Positions 1 to 8,287 of a stretch of DNA of 58,236 nucleotides are shown here, piece by piece. Below the pieces are notes generated by a model, which searched no databases, had not been told where the DNA came from, and worked only from the letters and a program-made list of their open reading frames with translations. Made by a program: the position numbers and the translations under genes. Source of the stretch: Thermosulfidibacter sp. (lineage in GTDB: Bacteria > Thermosulfidibacterota > Thermosulfidibacteria > Thermosulfidibacterales > Thermosulfidibacteraceae); assembly GCA_023269715.1 (NCBI GenBank), contig JAGDVO010000015.1, positions 8,001 through 66,236 on the forward strand, given 5' to 3'. The number at the start of each line of letters is the position of its first letter. The stretch's first letter is position 1.

Positions 1-99
1 GGCTGTATAGATAACCGAGGGGATAAATCTTATGCACAAGGTTTGTTCACTAAATTTTGCTAATCTAATAAGAAAATTTCTAACAACATTTCGTGACAT
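1..99 (-). CDS. 5' end of an unidentified gene leaving the window
   Basis: An ATG at 99 (minus) opens 33 codons without a stop up to the window edge. It has a good ribosome binding site (AGGAG, 109-113, nine bases before the ATG) and a promoter-like pair just upstream (124-152). The peptide begins MSRNVVRNFLIRLAKF. It is basic and not recognisable at this length. It would be the first gene of a transcript going left, separate from the kinase-helicase gene that ends at 349. The reading frame is short, so chance openness cannot be excluded; the start signals are the main support. Confidence 0.4.
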   Translation of the reverse strand, partial: MSRNVVRNFLIRLAKFSEQTLCIRFIPSVIYTA

Positions 100-123
100 G
101 AACTAATTCTCCTTTACTCCACT

Positions 124-152
124 ATTTTATTTTACATAATATATATTATCAA
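124..152 (-). promoter_or_regulatory. Putative sigma-70-type promoter for the left-edge gene
   Basis: On the minus strand, TTGATA (147-152) is followed after exactly 17 bases by TAAAAT (124-129). Transcription would start near 117, giving a leader of under 20 bases that still contains the AGGAG at 109-113. The surroundings (120-155) are very AT-rich, so chance matches are possible. Confidence 0.35.
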
Positions 153-348
153 ACAAAATAGAATCCAGCTAATAGGGCACTAAACAACATTAAATATCAG
201 TAATTTATCATGTTAACCGTATTTCGAAATGTTTAATGATGGCTGTCGTATATCTGTTAAAATAAAGTTGCGTTACAAGATCCTGACCGTACTAAAATTT
301 CTAAGAAACTTTAAGATAAATTCACAGGGCCATCAAAATCTGGAATTT
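153..348. other. AT-rich spacer without a recognised gene
   Basis: This spacer lies between the left-edge gene's promoter and the 3' end of the kinase-helicase gene. The only open frame across it (plus strand, from 229) runs into the 3' end of the real gene on the other strand and has no start signal. I see no strong hairpin-plus-T-tract terminator here, although the ten-gene minus-strand run must end in or beyond it. Confidence 0.5.
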
Positions 349-2946
349 TTAGATACCCAGCATCTCTTGCAAGAATCTCGATGGTTTTTCCATGATTCTC
401 GAGTACTGTGATGGATACCTATAGTATGTTAGAAAGAGTTTCTCCTTCGCCCTTGTAATAGCTGTGTAGAATAATCTCCTTTCCTCTTCTATTTCTTCCT
501 GGAAGTTGAAAGATTTACTTGAAGGAAATTCTCCCTCAACCAGACCAACCACAAATACAACTGGAAACTCTAACCCTCTTGCTGCATAAACCGATAAAAG
601 TCTAACACCATCCTCACAATCTGAAAAACCAGAGTCTGTCAAAAATTTTATATAACTTATAAAAGACCTAATAGTAGGATTCTTACTTCTATTTTCAAAG
701 TCTAGAGCCTCTTCATAAAACTCTCTTAGAATTTCCAATCTCTTATACATACCTACAATATCCAAGGATCCCCTACTTCTCAGTATCTCCATAAGATGCG
801 CTATCACAAGTGAGGGTTTATCCAATTCCCTAACGTCACCCAAAAATCCTAATACAACCTCTCCACTTTCCACATCCTTTAAATTCACTCCAATTCTCCT
901 TAACCCCGCAATCACCTTCATTCTAGTATGCTCGGTGCCCATGACCACATATTTTAAAAGATCCATAGCTAACTTTACCTCTTCCCTAGCATGAAAGGAT
1001 GCTGTATGTTGAAAAGAGTATGGTATACCTTTACTCTTGAGTCTTTGCTGTAATATTCTCCCTCTAAGATTAGTCCTATAGAGTACAGCGAAGTCACTAT
1101 AGCTATAACCTTCTTTTATCTTCAAAATCTCAAGAATATCGCATACAAATTCAGCCTCTTCATTGGGAGTTTCGAAGGACCTAACATCAAAATAAAATTT
1201 ATCGGAATTTCTATCGGTCCACAAAGGCTTGGGAAATATAGATCGATTCCTAACAATAAGATTATTAGCAGCGTCAACAAGAGAACCAAAAAGTCTAAAG
1301 GTCTTGGTAAGATAGTAGATTTTAAAGGAAGAGGTTTTAGATTCTAAAATATCAATCGTAGCCCCCCTCCAACTATACACAGATTGATCATCATCACATG
1401 TAGCAAATACAGTGGAATCTGTAAAATAATCTATAAGCTTCCACTGTAGTAAGTTTAAATCTTGAATATCGTCTATAAGAAGATGCCTCACACAACCCTT
1501 TACCTCCTCAAGAGCAATCTCATTCTTCGATAAAACCTCTATAGCAAGGTAAATTAAATCTTCATAATCAAATATACCTTCAGTTTTTAAAAAATCGTTA
1601 TATAAATTCCAGAACTCCTTTAAAACATTGTTCCATCTACCAGAGGTATTTTCTAAAAACGTGTTTATATTACCGCACTTTCCTCTTACCCTTTGAAATC
1701 TTCTGTACACTTCTATAGCTACTTCCTTTGGAATATTGAGCTTTTCTGTCGCTTCCTTAATAAGTTTTTGTTCAACATAGCTCCTCCTCAATGGCGAAAG
1801 AAGCAAAAAATTGTCGTCAAAACCTATAGAATAACCATACCTCGCTATTACCCTAAGGGCAAACTCATGAAAGGTCAGTACATTAACCCTATCCTCCCCT
1901 GGTAAAATCCTTCTTAAAAGGTACTCTATAAGTCTAGTATTTCTTGAACTAAAAGAAAGAACATAAGTTGTGCTTGGATCTACCGAATTATCAATTATTA
2001 GGTGTTTAACTCTGTTAACTAGAGTAACAGTTTTACCTGTACCAGGACCACCTACAACCAACACTCTTCTCTCACCGGAAAGCACGGCCTTTAATTGCTC
2101 ATCAGTAAGCTCTATTTCCTCCGAATCTTTTTTATCAACGATAGATGTAGTATCAAGTATAACTGGAGTTTCTCTATCACCTTTCAATCCCTCTATTATC
2201 TCCATACATGAATTAAACCTGTACATAGGATCTATAGAAAGAGCCTTTTCCAAAACTGTACAAATTCTTTCGCTAAGGAATGGATATTTGCTTCTCAAGT
2301 TTACCGGAGTTTCTATCTTCTTTCTCACCTCATCCATGCTAGAACTGGAAAAGGGATTTTTCCCGGTTAGCATCTCTAATACTACCACAGCAAAGGACCA
2401 AATATCCGATTTTTTCAAAAATTGGCCTTGCCAAACCTCAGGAGCCATATATATAGGTGTACCTCCAACTCCCCAATCCCCTTCTAAATCCTTCTTTGCT
2501 ATTCCAAAATCTACAACCTTGATCCTACCATCGCTAAGAACCATAATATTCTCAGGCTTTATATCTCTATGAACAACATTCCTGCTGTGGATATAATCGA
2601 TCGCCGATGCAAGTTGTTCACCGTAGAACAACATTCTCTCGAGAGTAAAAGGAGCCTCTTTTTTTATCACCTCCCTTAAAGATTTACCCTCAAGGTACTC
2701 TGTAACTATGATTAACCTATCATCAATGATATCTATATTAAAAAACCTGACTATATTCGGATGTTCTAGAAGTAATAGTGTTTTAGCCTCTTCAAGAACC
2801 TCTTTGAGAGTGTCTGGCGTAACTTTGATAATCTTAAGGGCGAATGGAAACCCAAGAATCGTATCTATTGCATAATAAACATCTCCGAACCTACCGCCAC
2901 CCAACCACTTTTCAAGGCGGTACCTACCGATCCTTATATCCAACAT
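349..2946 (-). CDS. Ser/Thr protein kinase fused to a UvrD/Rep-type SF1 DNA helicase
   Basis: An 865-residue, two-part protein. Residues 1-255 are a Hanks-type kinase: glycine loop LGGGRFG (15-21), catalytic Lys38, HRDIKPEN (126-133), DFG (146-148) and APE (168-170), all intact, with no membrane segment. Residues about 280-865 are a superfamily 1 helicase: Q-motif LTDEQ (280-284), Walker A GGPGTGKT (299-306), motif II IDDIQD (491-496), motif III DDDQSVYSWRGA (518-529) and motif VI FYTAITRAKEK (826-836). Motif II has Asp-Asp where UvrD normally has Asp-Glu. The protein should use ATP twice, for phosphorylation and for DNA translocation. The fusion implies a helicase controlled by, or targeting, phosphorylation, but the substrate is unknown. 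It overlaps the ARPP-1 gene by 13 bases and is last in a ten-gene run. Domain calls are firm; the biological role is not. Confidence 0.93.
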   Translation of the reverse strand: MLDIRIGRYRLEKWLGGGRFGDVYYAIDTILGFPFALKIIKVTPDTLKEVLEEAKTLLLLEHPNIVRFFNIDIIDDRLIIVTEYLEGKSLREVIKKEAPFTLERMLFYGEQLASAIDYIHSRNVVHRDIKPENIMVLSDGRIKVVDFGIAKKDLEGDWGVGGTPIYMAPEVWQGQFLKKSDIWSFAVVVLEMLTGKNPFSSSSMDEVRKKIETPVNLRSKYPFLSERICTVLEKALSIDPMYRFNSCMEIIEGLKGDRETPVILDTTSIVDKKDSEEIELTDEQLKAVLSGERRVLVVGGPGTGKTVTLVNRVKHLIIDNSVDPSTTYVLSFSSRNTRLIEYLLRRILPGEDRVNVLTFHEFALRVIARYGYSIGFDDNFLLLSPLRRSYVEQKLIKEATEKLNIPKEVAIEVYRRFQRVRGKCGNINTFLENTSGRWNNVLKEFWNLYNDFLKTEGIFDYEDLIYLAIEVLSKNEIALEEVKGCVRHLLIDDIQDLNLLQWKLIDYFTDSTVFATCDDDQSVYSWRGATIDILESKTSSFKIYYLTKTFRLFGSLVDAANNLIVRNRSIFPKPLWTDRNSDKFYFDVRSFETPNEEAEFVCDILEILKIKEGYSYSDFAVLYRTNLRGRILQQRLKSKGIPYSFQHTASFHAREEVKLAMDLLKYVVMGTEHTRMKVIAGLRRIGVNLKDVESGEVVLGFLGDVRELDKPSLVIAHLMEILRSRGSLDIVGMYKRLEILREFYEEALDFENRSKNPTIRSFISYIKFLTDSGFSDCEDGVRLLSVYAARGLEFPVVFVVGLVEGEFPSSKSFNFQEEIEEERRLFYTAITRAKEKLFLTYYRYPSQYSRIMEKPSRFLQEMLGI

Positions 2947-3818
2947 TGCCTTGTAGGAAATAAAGTAGCATGGACAAAACTACCGTTATATTTCAGAACC
3001 TTTCCCTTTAGTTTCCCCTCTAGAATCACCTGTTCACACTTATCGTTTATCCTCTTAGAACTCTTATACTTCAGACTATTCATAGACTTAAAAGCATTTA
3101 AAATTTTATCATTAGAGAACTCAAAAACCTTACCCCTCATCCTATCTTCAATAGCATCAAGAGCATAACCTGCTACCAACTTTTTCGAAAGTCTTCTAAA
3201 CAAGCCCGAATCAGAGAATATATCCATACAAAGAAGCCCTCTGTTTGAAAAAGCCATTACGCCGACTACATCTTCCTCTGGCTCCCAGGAAAGGTATATA
3301 TCCATATAACCCTTAACAGAATCGAAAGAATGATGCAAAGAACTAGTAGCACTTGATACACTCAGAGTCTTTAACTTGACATCTATAGAAGCCCAAACTT
3401 TCTCCTGTAAACTCGGAGACTTTCCGTTTTCATGAAAAGTAACGAGCTCTCTTAACCTCGGATAAGCAGTAAATCCGCTTTTAAAAACCTTCTTTACCGA
3501 TTCTCTTTCCCACCTACCTCTCTCTATACAAAGGACTTCAATTTCACTTTTCCTCCCTTTATCAACAATGACAGAATATCTCGATATTCTATCCTGCCAT
3601 GCACCTATCAGTTCCTCACCATCCATTATAAAAATATGATTTTCAAGAGGATTGTTGACTATGACAGTTTCGACAGTACCCTTTTCCTCGATTGTGACAC
3701 CACAACTAATACCATATTCAAGATCTAAAATTTCCAATTTGGTACTTTCACCACAAAGCGGTACTATAAGTAAATTGCCAAGTAATACAGGATTACCCAT
3801 TTCAAATTTCCCTAACAT
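2934..3818 (-). CDS. ARPP-1 family (DUF6569-like) protein
   Basis: About 294 residues. I take the ATG at 3818 rather than the TTG one codon earlier because GGGGG lies five bases upstream. The N-terminal half has the ARPP-1 pattern: NPVLLGNLLIVPL, then GVTIEEKGTVETVIVNN, IMDGEELIGAWQDR and CIERGRW. No signal peptide or membrane helix is visible. The family was named from its association with ADP-ribosylglycohydrolase and rhodanese-phosphatase genes; its activity is not established, as far as I know. Here it sits between a DnaQ-like exonuclease (6 bases away) and the kinase-helicase (13-base overlap), so co-expression with nucleic-acid enzymes is nearly certain. The family call rests on motif memory and should be checked by profile search. 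Confidence 0.75.
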   Translation of the reverse strand: MLGKFEMGNPVLLGNLLIVPLCGESTKLEILDLEYGISCGVTIEEKGTVETVIVNNPLENHIFIMDGEELIGAWQDRISRYSVIVDKGRKSEIEVLCIERGRWERESVKKVFKSGFTAYPRLRELVTFHENGKSPSLQEKVWASIDVKLKTLSVSSATSSLHHSFDSVKGYMDIYLSWEPEEDVVGVMAFSNRGLLCMDIFSDSGLFRRLSKKLVAGYALDAIEDRMRGKVFEFSNDKILNAFKSMNSLKYKSSKRINDKCEQVILEGKLKGKVLKYNGSFVHATLFPTRQCWI

Positions 3819-3827
3819 CAAGTCCCC

Positions 3828-4460
3828 CTAAAATAACTCCAAATTGGACTTTGTACAATAATCATCAAAAGTCCTTATTGGACCTATAGCACTCAAAAGC
3901 TCCCACAAACTCTCTTCAAAAGTGTATCCACATTTTTTAAGCACGCTGAAAAACACGAAAGCAGTATTCTTTGCATCTACTAATGCTCTATGGAATGTTC
4001 TATAGGGACTGTCCCAAATCTTTGCAAGTGATCTAAGAGAATAACTACCAAGCTGTGGAAAGAAACATTTCACCATTTCTATGGTATCTATAACAATATT
4101 CGACGGTACCGGGTACCCTACTCTGGAAAGATTATAGGCCATCACATTAACATCAAAGGGAGCGTTATGTATAACAACAATAGAATCTCCTATAAACTTC
4201 ACTATACTTTCCGCAAGATTAGAAAAGGAAGGTGCATCCCTTACCATGCTGTCATCTATACCATGGATTTTAACCACACTTTGAGGAATGCTTATAGGAG
4301 GCTTTACCAAAAAATCCATAACATCCACAATCCTGCAACCCCTAAACTTAACCAGGCCAATTTCGACTATATACGATCTGAAAGAAAGACCAGTAGTTTC
4401 AGTGTCGAGAAACACAAACTCCACATCTTTAAGCTTAACATCCTTAATAATCTCCAACAA
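3828..4460 (-). CDS. DnaQ-like 3'-5' exonuclease (DEDDh)
   Basis: A 210-residue single-domain exonuclease of the DNA polymerase III epsilon type. Exo I is DTETTGL (Asp19, Glu21), Exo II is HNAPFDVNVM, and Exo III is HRALVDAKNT, with the His-x4-Asp spacing of the DEDDh subgroup. These residues bind two metal ions and remove 3' nucleotides. There is no C-terminal extension for polymerase binding and no fused helicase or GIY-YIG domain, so it could be a proofreading subunit or a stand-alone repair or RNA-trimming nuclease. The start is TTG at 4460, with AGGAGGG about seven bases upstream. It lies 10 bases after the HAD gene and 9 before the ARPP-1 gene. Confidence 0.9.
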   Translation of the reverse strand: MLEIIKDVKLKDVEFVFLDTETTGLSFRSYIVEIGLVKFRGCRIVDVMDFLVKPPISIPQSVVKIHGIDDSMVRDAPSFSNLAESIVKFIGDSIVVIHNAPFDVNVMAYNLSRVGYPVPSNIVIDTIEMVKCFFPQLGSYSLRSLAKIWDSPYRTFHRALVDAKNTAFVFFSVLKKCGYTFEESLWELLSAIGPIRTFDDYCTKSNLELF

Positions 4461-4470
4461 AAGTCCCTCC

Positions 4471-5169
4471 TTACAAAAATTCCCTTAGTTTCTCCCAATT
4501 ATTGAATGTAAAATGAGCATGAGGTAAAGTCAACTCCTTAGAATAATGACCAGCCCACATCCCTGCGTTTAAAGCACCAAAAACATCACTAACAGGATCA
4601 TCTCCTATATGGATAGCCACATAGTTAGGTATCCCAAGTCTACTTAACACAAGATAAAATATGTCACGAGAAGGTTTCCTAACCTTGACTTCAGAAGAAA
4701 ATACTACGAAATCAAAATAATCGAATAATTCGTATTCTTTTAGTAGTTCCCTCTCCAACTTCCCGTTTATGGTATTTGAAACGATAGCTAAAAGATAGCC
4801 CTTATCCTTGAGGTAGTCTAAGAATTCCCTTACACCTTTAACAGGTCCAGGTATATACTTCTTAACGGTCTCTACAAAAATACTCTTAACCTCCTCCAAA
4901 TAATTTCTCTCAACTTCTAGAGAAAATAACAGGTTATCTATGAATTCATCTACGGTAAATTCCCTACACGTCTTCTCTCTTATATCACACATCTCCTTTA
5001 TAACCCTATCGTATCTCTCCGACACTAGAGTAACATCCAAGGATAGGATATCGGCAATCCGTTTCACCCTTTCGTTTCTGAGTTTCACAAGATCACTTTT
5101 ATCAACAAAATCTACTATGGTTTCCCAGAAGTCCAAACAAATGAGTCTTACTCTATCTTTTAACAACAT
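4471..5169 (-). CDS. HAD-superfamily hydrolase
   Basis: A 232-residue Rossmannoid HAD enzyme with a helical cap between motifs I and II. Motif I is LDFWETI (Asp13), so the second acid usual in phosphatases (DxDxT) is replaced by Trp, as in the DxWxT subgroup. Motif II is the Ser/Thr in IVSNT, motif III the Lys in VRKPSRDIF, and motif IV GDDPVSD. The catalytic nucleophile is present, so hydrolysis of a phosphate or similar ester is likely; the substrate cannot be read from sequence. The ATG at 5169 has GGGAGG eight bases upstream, inside the end of the cheR-like gene (17-base overlap). Confidence 0.85.
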   Translation of the reverse strand: MLLKDRVRLICLDFWETIVDFVDKSDLVKLRNERVKRIADILSLDVTLVSERYDRVIKEMCDIREKTCREFTVDEFIDNLLFSLEVERNYLEEVKSIFVETVKKYIPGPVKGVREFLDYLKDKGYLLAIVSNTINGKLERELLKEYELFDYFDFVVFSSEVKVRKPSRDIFYLVLSRLGIPNYVAIHIGDDPVSDVFGALNAGMWAGHYSKELTLPHAHFTFNNWEKLREFL

Positions 5170-5980
5170 AGATTATACCTCCCATAGTGATGGCTATAGC
5201 AAATCTATCACCACTTATATCTCTTATAGTTTCAGTTGGAGCAAGAAACAAAAAACCGTCACTCCTTAACGCATCATAAATGTTGTCAAGCGCTTTTCTC
5301 CTAGAATTGTCATCAAAGTAGATCATCACATTTCTACAAAATACGCAATCACAAGAATTAAAACCTATATAGCGCTTAACATCATAATCAGAAGTAACAC
5401 TGAAAAGATAAAATGTTACTAGTCTCCTTACAAAATCCTTTACCCTATAGGATTCAGGGGCTTCCTGTTGGAAAAAGGTTTCCAGAACTTCTCTACTCAG
5501 GTTTCTAATTGAATAGCCACCGTAAACTGCTTCCTTAGCCTTATTTAAAGCTTCCCTACTGATGTCATTTGCTATTATCTCAAATCTACTCTCACAATCA
5601 TAACTACCGTAAAGTCCAAAATGAGCCCTACAAGCCGTAATAGCAATACTATAGGGTTCTTCACCTGTTGAACATCCAACACTCCAAATGCGGATCTTTC
5701 TCTCAGTTACTCTTTTCAAAAGATCCTTCAAGATACCTTCTAAGACCTCAAATTGACTCTCATGACGAAAGAAAAAGGTTTCATTAACCGTTACTACATC
5801 TATAATATCGTATAGGAGTTTTCTGTCATACTCAATCTCTTCCTCTAAACTTTTAGGCCTTATGTCTCTACTAGACAGGAATCTAGCCAACTTATCCCTA
5901 TCTCTTATTCCAATGACAAGCCCAGTCTTCTCGTATATTATCTTTCTAATCTTGTCGAATACGCGATCGGATATTGTCAT
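5153..5980 (-). CDS. cheR: CheR-type protein-glutamate O-methyltransferase
   Basis: 275 residues. An N-terminal helical CheR domain is followed by a SAM-binding methyltransferase fold with WSVGCSTGEEPYSIAI (SAM pocket), IIANDIS and the CRNVMIYFD signature. Classical CheR methylates chemoreceptor glutamates. No receptor, cheA, cheB or cheW lies in the window, so this copy may serve a receptor encoded elsewhere or a non-chemotaxis signalling route. Its ATG overlaps the stop of the upstream HDOD gene (ATGA), which implies coupled translation and a shared signalling role. The C-terminus has no TPR domain. Confidence 0.9.
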   Translation of the reverse strand: MTISDRVFDKIRKIIYEKTGLVIGIRDRDKLARFLSSRDIRPKSLEEEIEYDRKLLYDIIDVVTVNETFFFRHESQFEVLEGILKDLLKRVTERKIRIWSVGCSTGEEPYSIAITACRAHFGLYGSYDCESRFEIIANDISREALNKAKEAVYGGYSIRNLSREVLETFFQQEAPESYRVKDFVRRLVTFYLFSVTSDYDVKRYIGFNSCDCVFCRNVMIYFDDNSRRKALDNIYDALRSDGFLFLAPTETIRDISGDRFAIAITMGGIIYVVKR

Positions 5981-6837
5981 TCCCTACTCCAGGCTATCTC
6001 AGCGATATCAATAGCATAAACTACATCATCGAATATCTTATGAATCTCATAATCACTATCGGTTATGTAATCTTTCAATCTAAGCCAACCAGGATCATCG
6101 TTAAGAACAACAAACAATACTCCGCTATTATAACTAAAGCTACTTAACATAGTGAGAATATTTGAAACATGCACGAGAGCAGTTAACTCTGAGAAATTCC
6201 TACTATCGGTAAGTGTATGATGAAACCTAACGGCTTCAACCACCTCAGCTGGTAACCCCCAAACCTCCAATAAAACTGAACCGACCTCATCATGACTAAC
6301 ACCGAAAACCCTCATCTCAGCTAGATAAGAAGGAATACCTTTTTGAGTCAATTCAACAACTTTTTCATAACTGTCACCAAAATAGGAATAAAACACCAAC
6401 TTTCCTATGTCATGCAACAGTCCCGTTGTGAACGCTGTATCATCACTTACACCCTTTACAAATCTACTTAACCTCTTCGAAATGAAAGCACACAAAAAGG
6501 AGTGCTTCCAGAATAACTCTCTATAGAATGTTTTAGCTTCTATTGGAAACAAGTTTGTAACAACTATACTTAAGACAACTGAGAAAATATTCCTCACACC
6601 TATAAGTTCAATCGCTCTTTTTAGACCTGTAACACTCTGGCCATAGGGATTAAAATAAACAGTATTTGCAATCTTCAGTAACTTCGCAGTTATAACTGGA
6701 TCCTTCGAAATCACCCCCTCTAAAGCAGAAAGACTACAATCTTCCTCCTTTAGCAACATGATCTTATAAACCACCTCTGGAAGAGCAGGTAGTTTATTGA
6801 GTTTTTTTACATCTTCTAAGAGTTTTTCTCTATTCAT
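5977..6837 (-). CDS. HDOD domain signalling protein
   Basis: 286 residues with the HDOD pattern from the N-terminus: LNKLPALPEVV, ISKDPVITAKLLKIAN, then LIGVRNI and TGLLHDIGKLVFY. HDOD proteins are HD-fold proteins, generally without phosphohydrolase activity, that act in bacterial signalling and regulation of motility and surface behaviour. This copy keeps a His-Asp pair (LLHDIGK), so activity is not fully excluded. It follows the amidase gene by 10 bases and is translationally coupled to the cheR-like gene, forming a two-gene signalling pair in an otherwise metabolic run. Confidence 0.88.
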   Translation of the reverse strand: MNREKLLEDVKKLNKLPALPEVVYKIMLLKEEDCSLSALEGVISKDPVITAKLLKIANTVYFNPYGQSVTGLKRAIELIGVRNIFSVVLSIVVTNLFPIEAKTFYRELFWKHSFLCAFISKRLSRFVKGVSDDTAFTTGLLHDIGKLVFYSYFGDSYEKVVELTQKGIPSYLAEMRVFGVSHDEVGSVLLEVWGLPAEVVEAVRFHHTLTDSRNFSELTALVHVSNILTMLSSFSYNSGVLFVVLNDDPGWLRLKDYITDSDYEIHKIFDDVVYAIDIAEIAWSRE

Positions 6838-6847
6838 ACAGATTCTC

Positions 6848-8287
6848 TTACCTAACAGGTATTAATATCTTCATGCCAGGATAAACTATATATTGCCTTA
6901 TCCTGTTAAACTTGATTATCTCATCTACAGAGATACCGAACAACCTAGAAATACTGAATAACGTATCCCCCTTCTTGACAACGTATATCTTTGCATCCCC
7001 GGTTCCACTACTACTCTCTTTAAACCTAACACTCTTTGCACTCCTAGCTTTTTCTGAATCTACCACCTTAACTTCCTCTTTCACCTTGTTATTTTTGGTG
7101 CTATAATTTTTATCTATAACCTTAGATGTTATATTCTTAACCGATCTCAAGTGCTCAAAGTATCTTCGAACACCGTTACATATAGCCAAAGCAACTCTCT
7201 TTCTTTCGCTCTCATCGGAAAGTTTCTTTACATCAGCCTCATTTGACAAAAAGCCAACCTCTAATAAAACAGCCGGAATACCTGGATTTCTAAGAACATA
7301 AAAACCAGCTTCCTTTACCCCTCTATTTTTAAAACTCGTATATTCATCGACCTCATCGAGTATAAATTTAGCGGCTCTTTTACCTTCAACCATAGTATAC
7401 TCATAGGTGAAATCTAAAAGCACTTTGACCACAGAATCGTGATGATTTTTCAACTCATTGGCAACCTCCCTATTTTCAGCCTCCTGCAGAAACCTTTCTA
7501 TACCCCCTCTTGCTCCTCTTGGTGCAAGAACAAAAGCCATGAAACCATCATAACTCCTATTAGGGGCAGAATTTGCATGAATACTTATGAATAGATCAGC
7601 CTTGTAATCCCTTGCAAATTTAACTCTTTTCTCAAGAGGAACAAAGTAGTCCTCTTCTCGAGTAAGGACCACTTTAAAATTACTAGAATTCCCACAAATA
7701 GACTTAACCTTTTTAGCTATATCAAGCACAACATCCTTTTCCATAATCCCATTGACACCTATAGCTCCCGGATCATTCCCACCATGACCAGGATCAACCA
7801 CCACTATATACTTATTATCCTTTCTTATTCTTTCTGCCTCAAGAATACGCTCCCTTTCAAACTTTAATCTTTCTTCAATAGAGGGTATAACATCCACAAC
7901 TACTCTAAAAGGCTTTCCTTCAGCCCTCTTCAAAGTAAACACATTAACTTCAAAATCTTTCCCACCCTTAAAAAACACAATTACAACCTGAGCTTTGTCA
8001 CTCTGTAAATAGGCAATATGGTCTATAAATCTATCCTCAACGAATATAAATGGTTCTGTCCAATCTTTAACAGACTTTTCCAATCTAATTTCCAATCTTT
8101 TAGGATCATTCCTCAAAGACCACTCAACTTTACACTCATCCTCGATAGCTATAACCAGTCTTGTATGATCGGGAGCACTCCAATACCTTATTCCACTATC
8201 CGTATACTTAGCATACGCATTACCAATCCAAACAAACACAATGAAAATCAAAAAAGCCCAAAAGCTAACCTTTCCCACTCTAACCAT
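6848..8287 (-). CDS. N-acetylmuramoyl-L-alanine amidase, AmiC type (AMIN, Amidase_3, LysM)
   Basis: 479 residues. A signal peptide covers residues 1-26 (basic start, then a hydrophobic core ending in NAYA), followed by an AMIN localisation domain (about 30-130). The zinc amidase_3 domain (about 160-375) carries DPGHGGNDPGA, the Glu of MEKDVVLD, SIHANSAP and LLEVGFLSN. A linker rich in Lys and Ser leads to a C-terminal LysM domain (about 433-479, YVVKKGDTLFSISRLFGIS). It cleaves the lactyl-L-Ala bond in periplasmic peptidoglycan for cell separation. Unlike E. coli AmiA/B, the C-terminal LysM adds direct wall binding. The start overlaps ribF by 40 bases but has GGAAGGAAGG immediately upstream, which supports it. 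Confidence 0.95.
   Translation of the reverse strand: MVRVGKVSFWAFLIFIVFVWIGNAYAKYTDSGIRYWSAPDHTRLVIAIEDECKVEWSLRNDPKRLEIRLEKSVKDWTEPFIFVEDRFIDHIAYLQSDKAQVVIVFFKGGKDFEVNVFTLKRAEGKPFRVVVDVIPSIEERLKFERERILEAERIRKDNKYIVVVDPGHGGNDPGAIGVNGIMEKDVVLDIAKKVKSICGNSSNFKVVLTREEDYFVPLEKRVKFARDYKADLFISIHANSAPNRSYDGFMAFVLAPRGARGGIERFLQEAENREVANELKNHHDSVVKVLLDFTYEYTMVEGKRAAKFILDEVDEYTSFKNRGVKEAGFYVLRNPGIPAVLLEVGFLSNEADVKKLSDESERKRVALAICNGVRRYFEHLRSVKNITSKVIDKNYSTKNNKVKEEVKVVDSEKARSAKSVRFKESSSGTGDAKIYVVKKGDTLFSISRLFGISVDEIIKFNRIRQYIVYPGMKILIPVR

Noticed and set aside
229-411. 60-codon open frame on the plus strand at the left end
   Set aside because: Its second half is antisense to the end of the kinase-helicase gene, it has no binding site and the peptide resembles nothing.
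1970-2572. 200-codon plus-strand open frame antisense to the kinase-helicase
   Set aside because: A low-complexity Ser/Thr-rich translation typical of the complement of a Lys/Glu-rich gene; the minus-strand protein has all family motifs.
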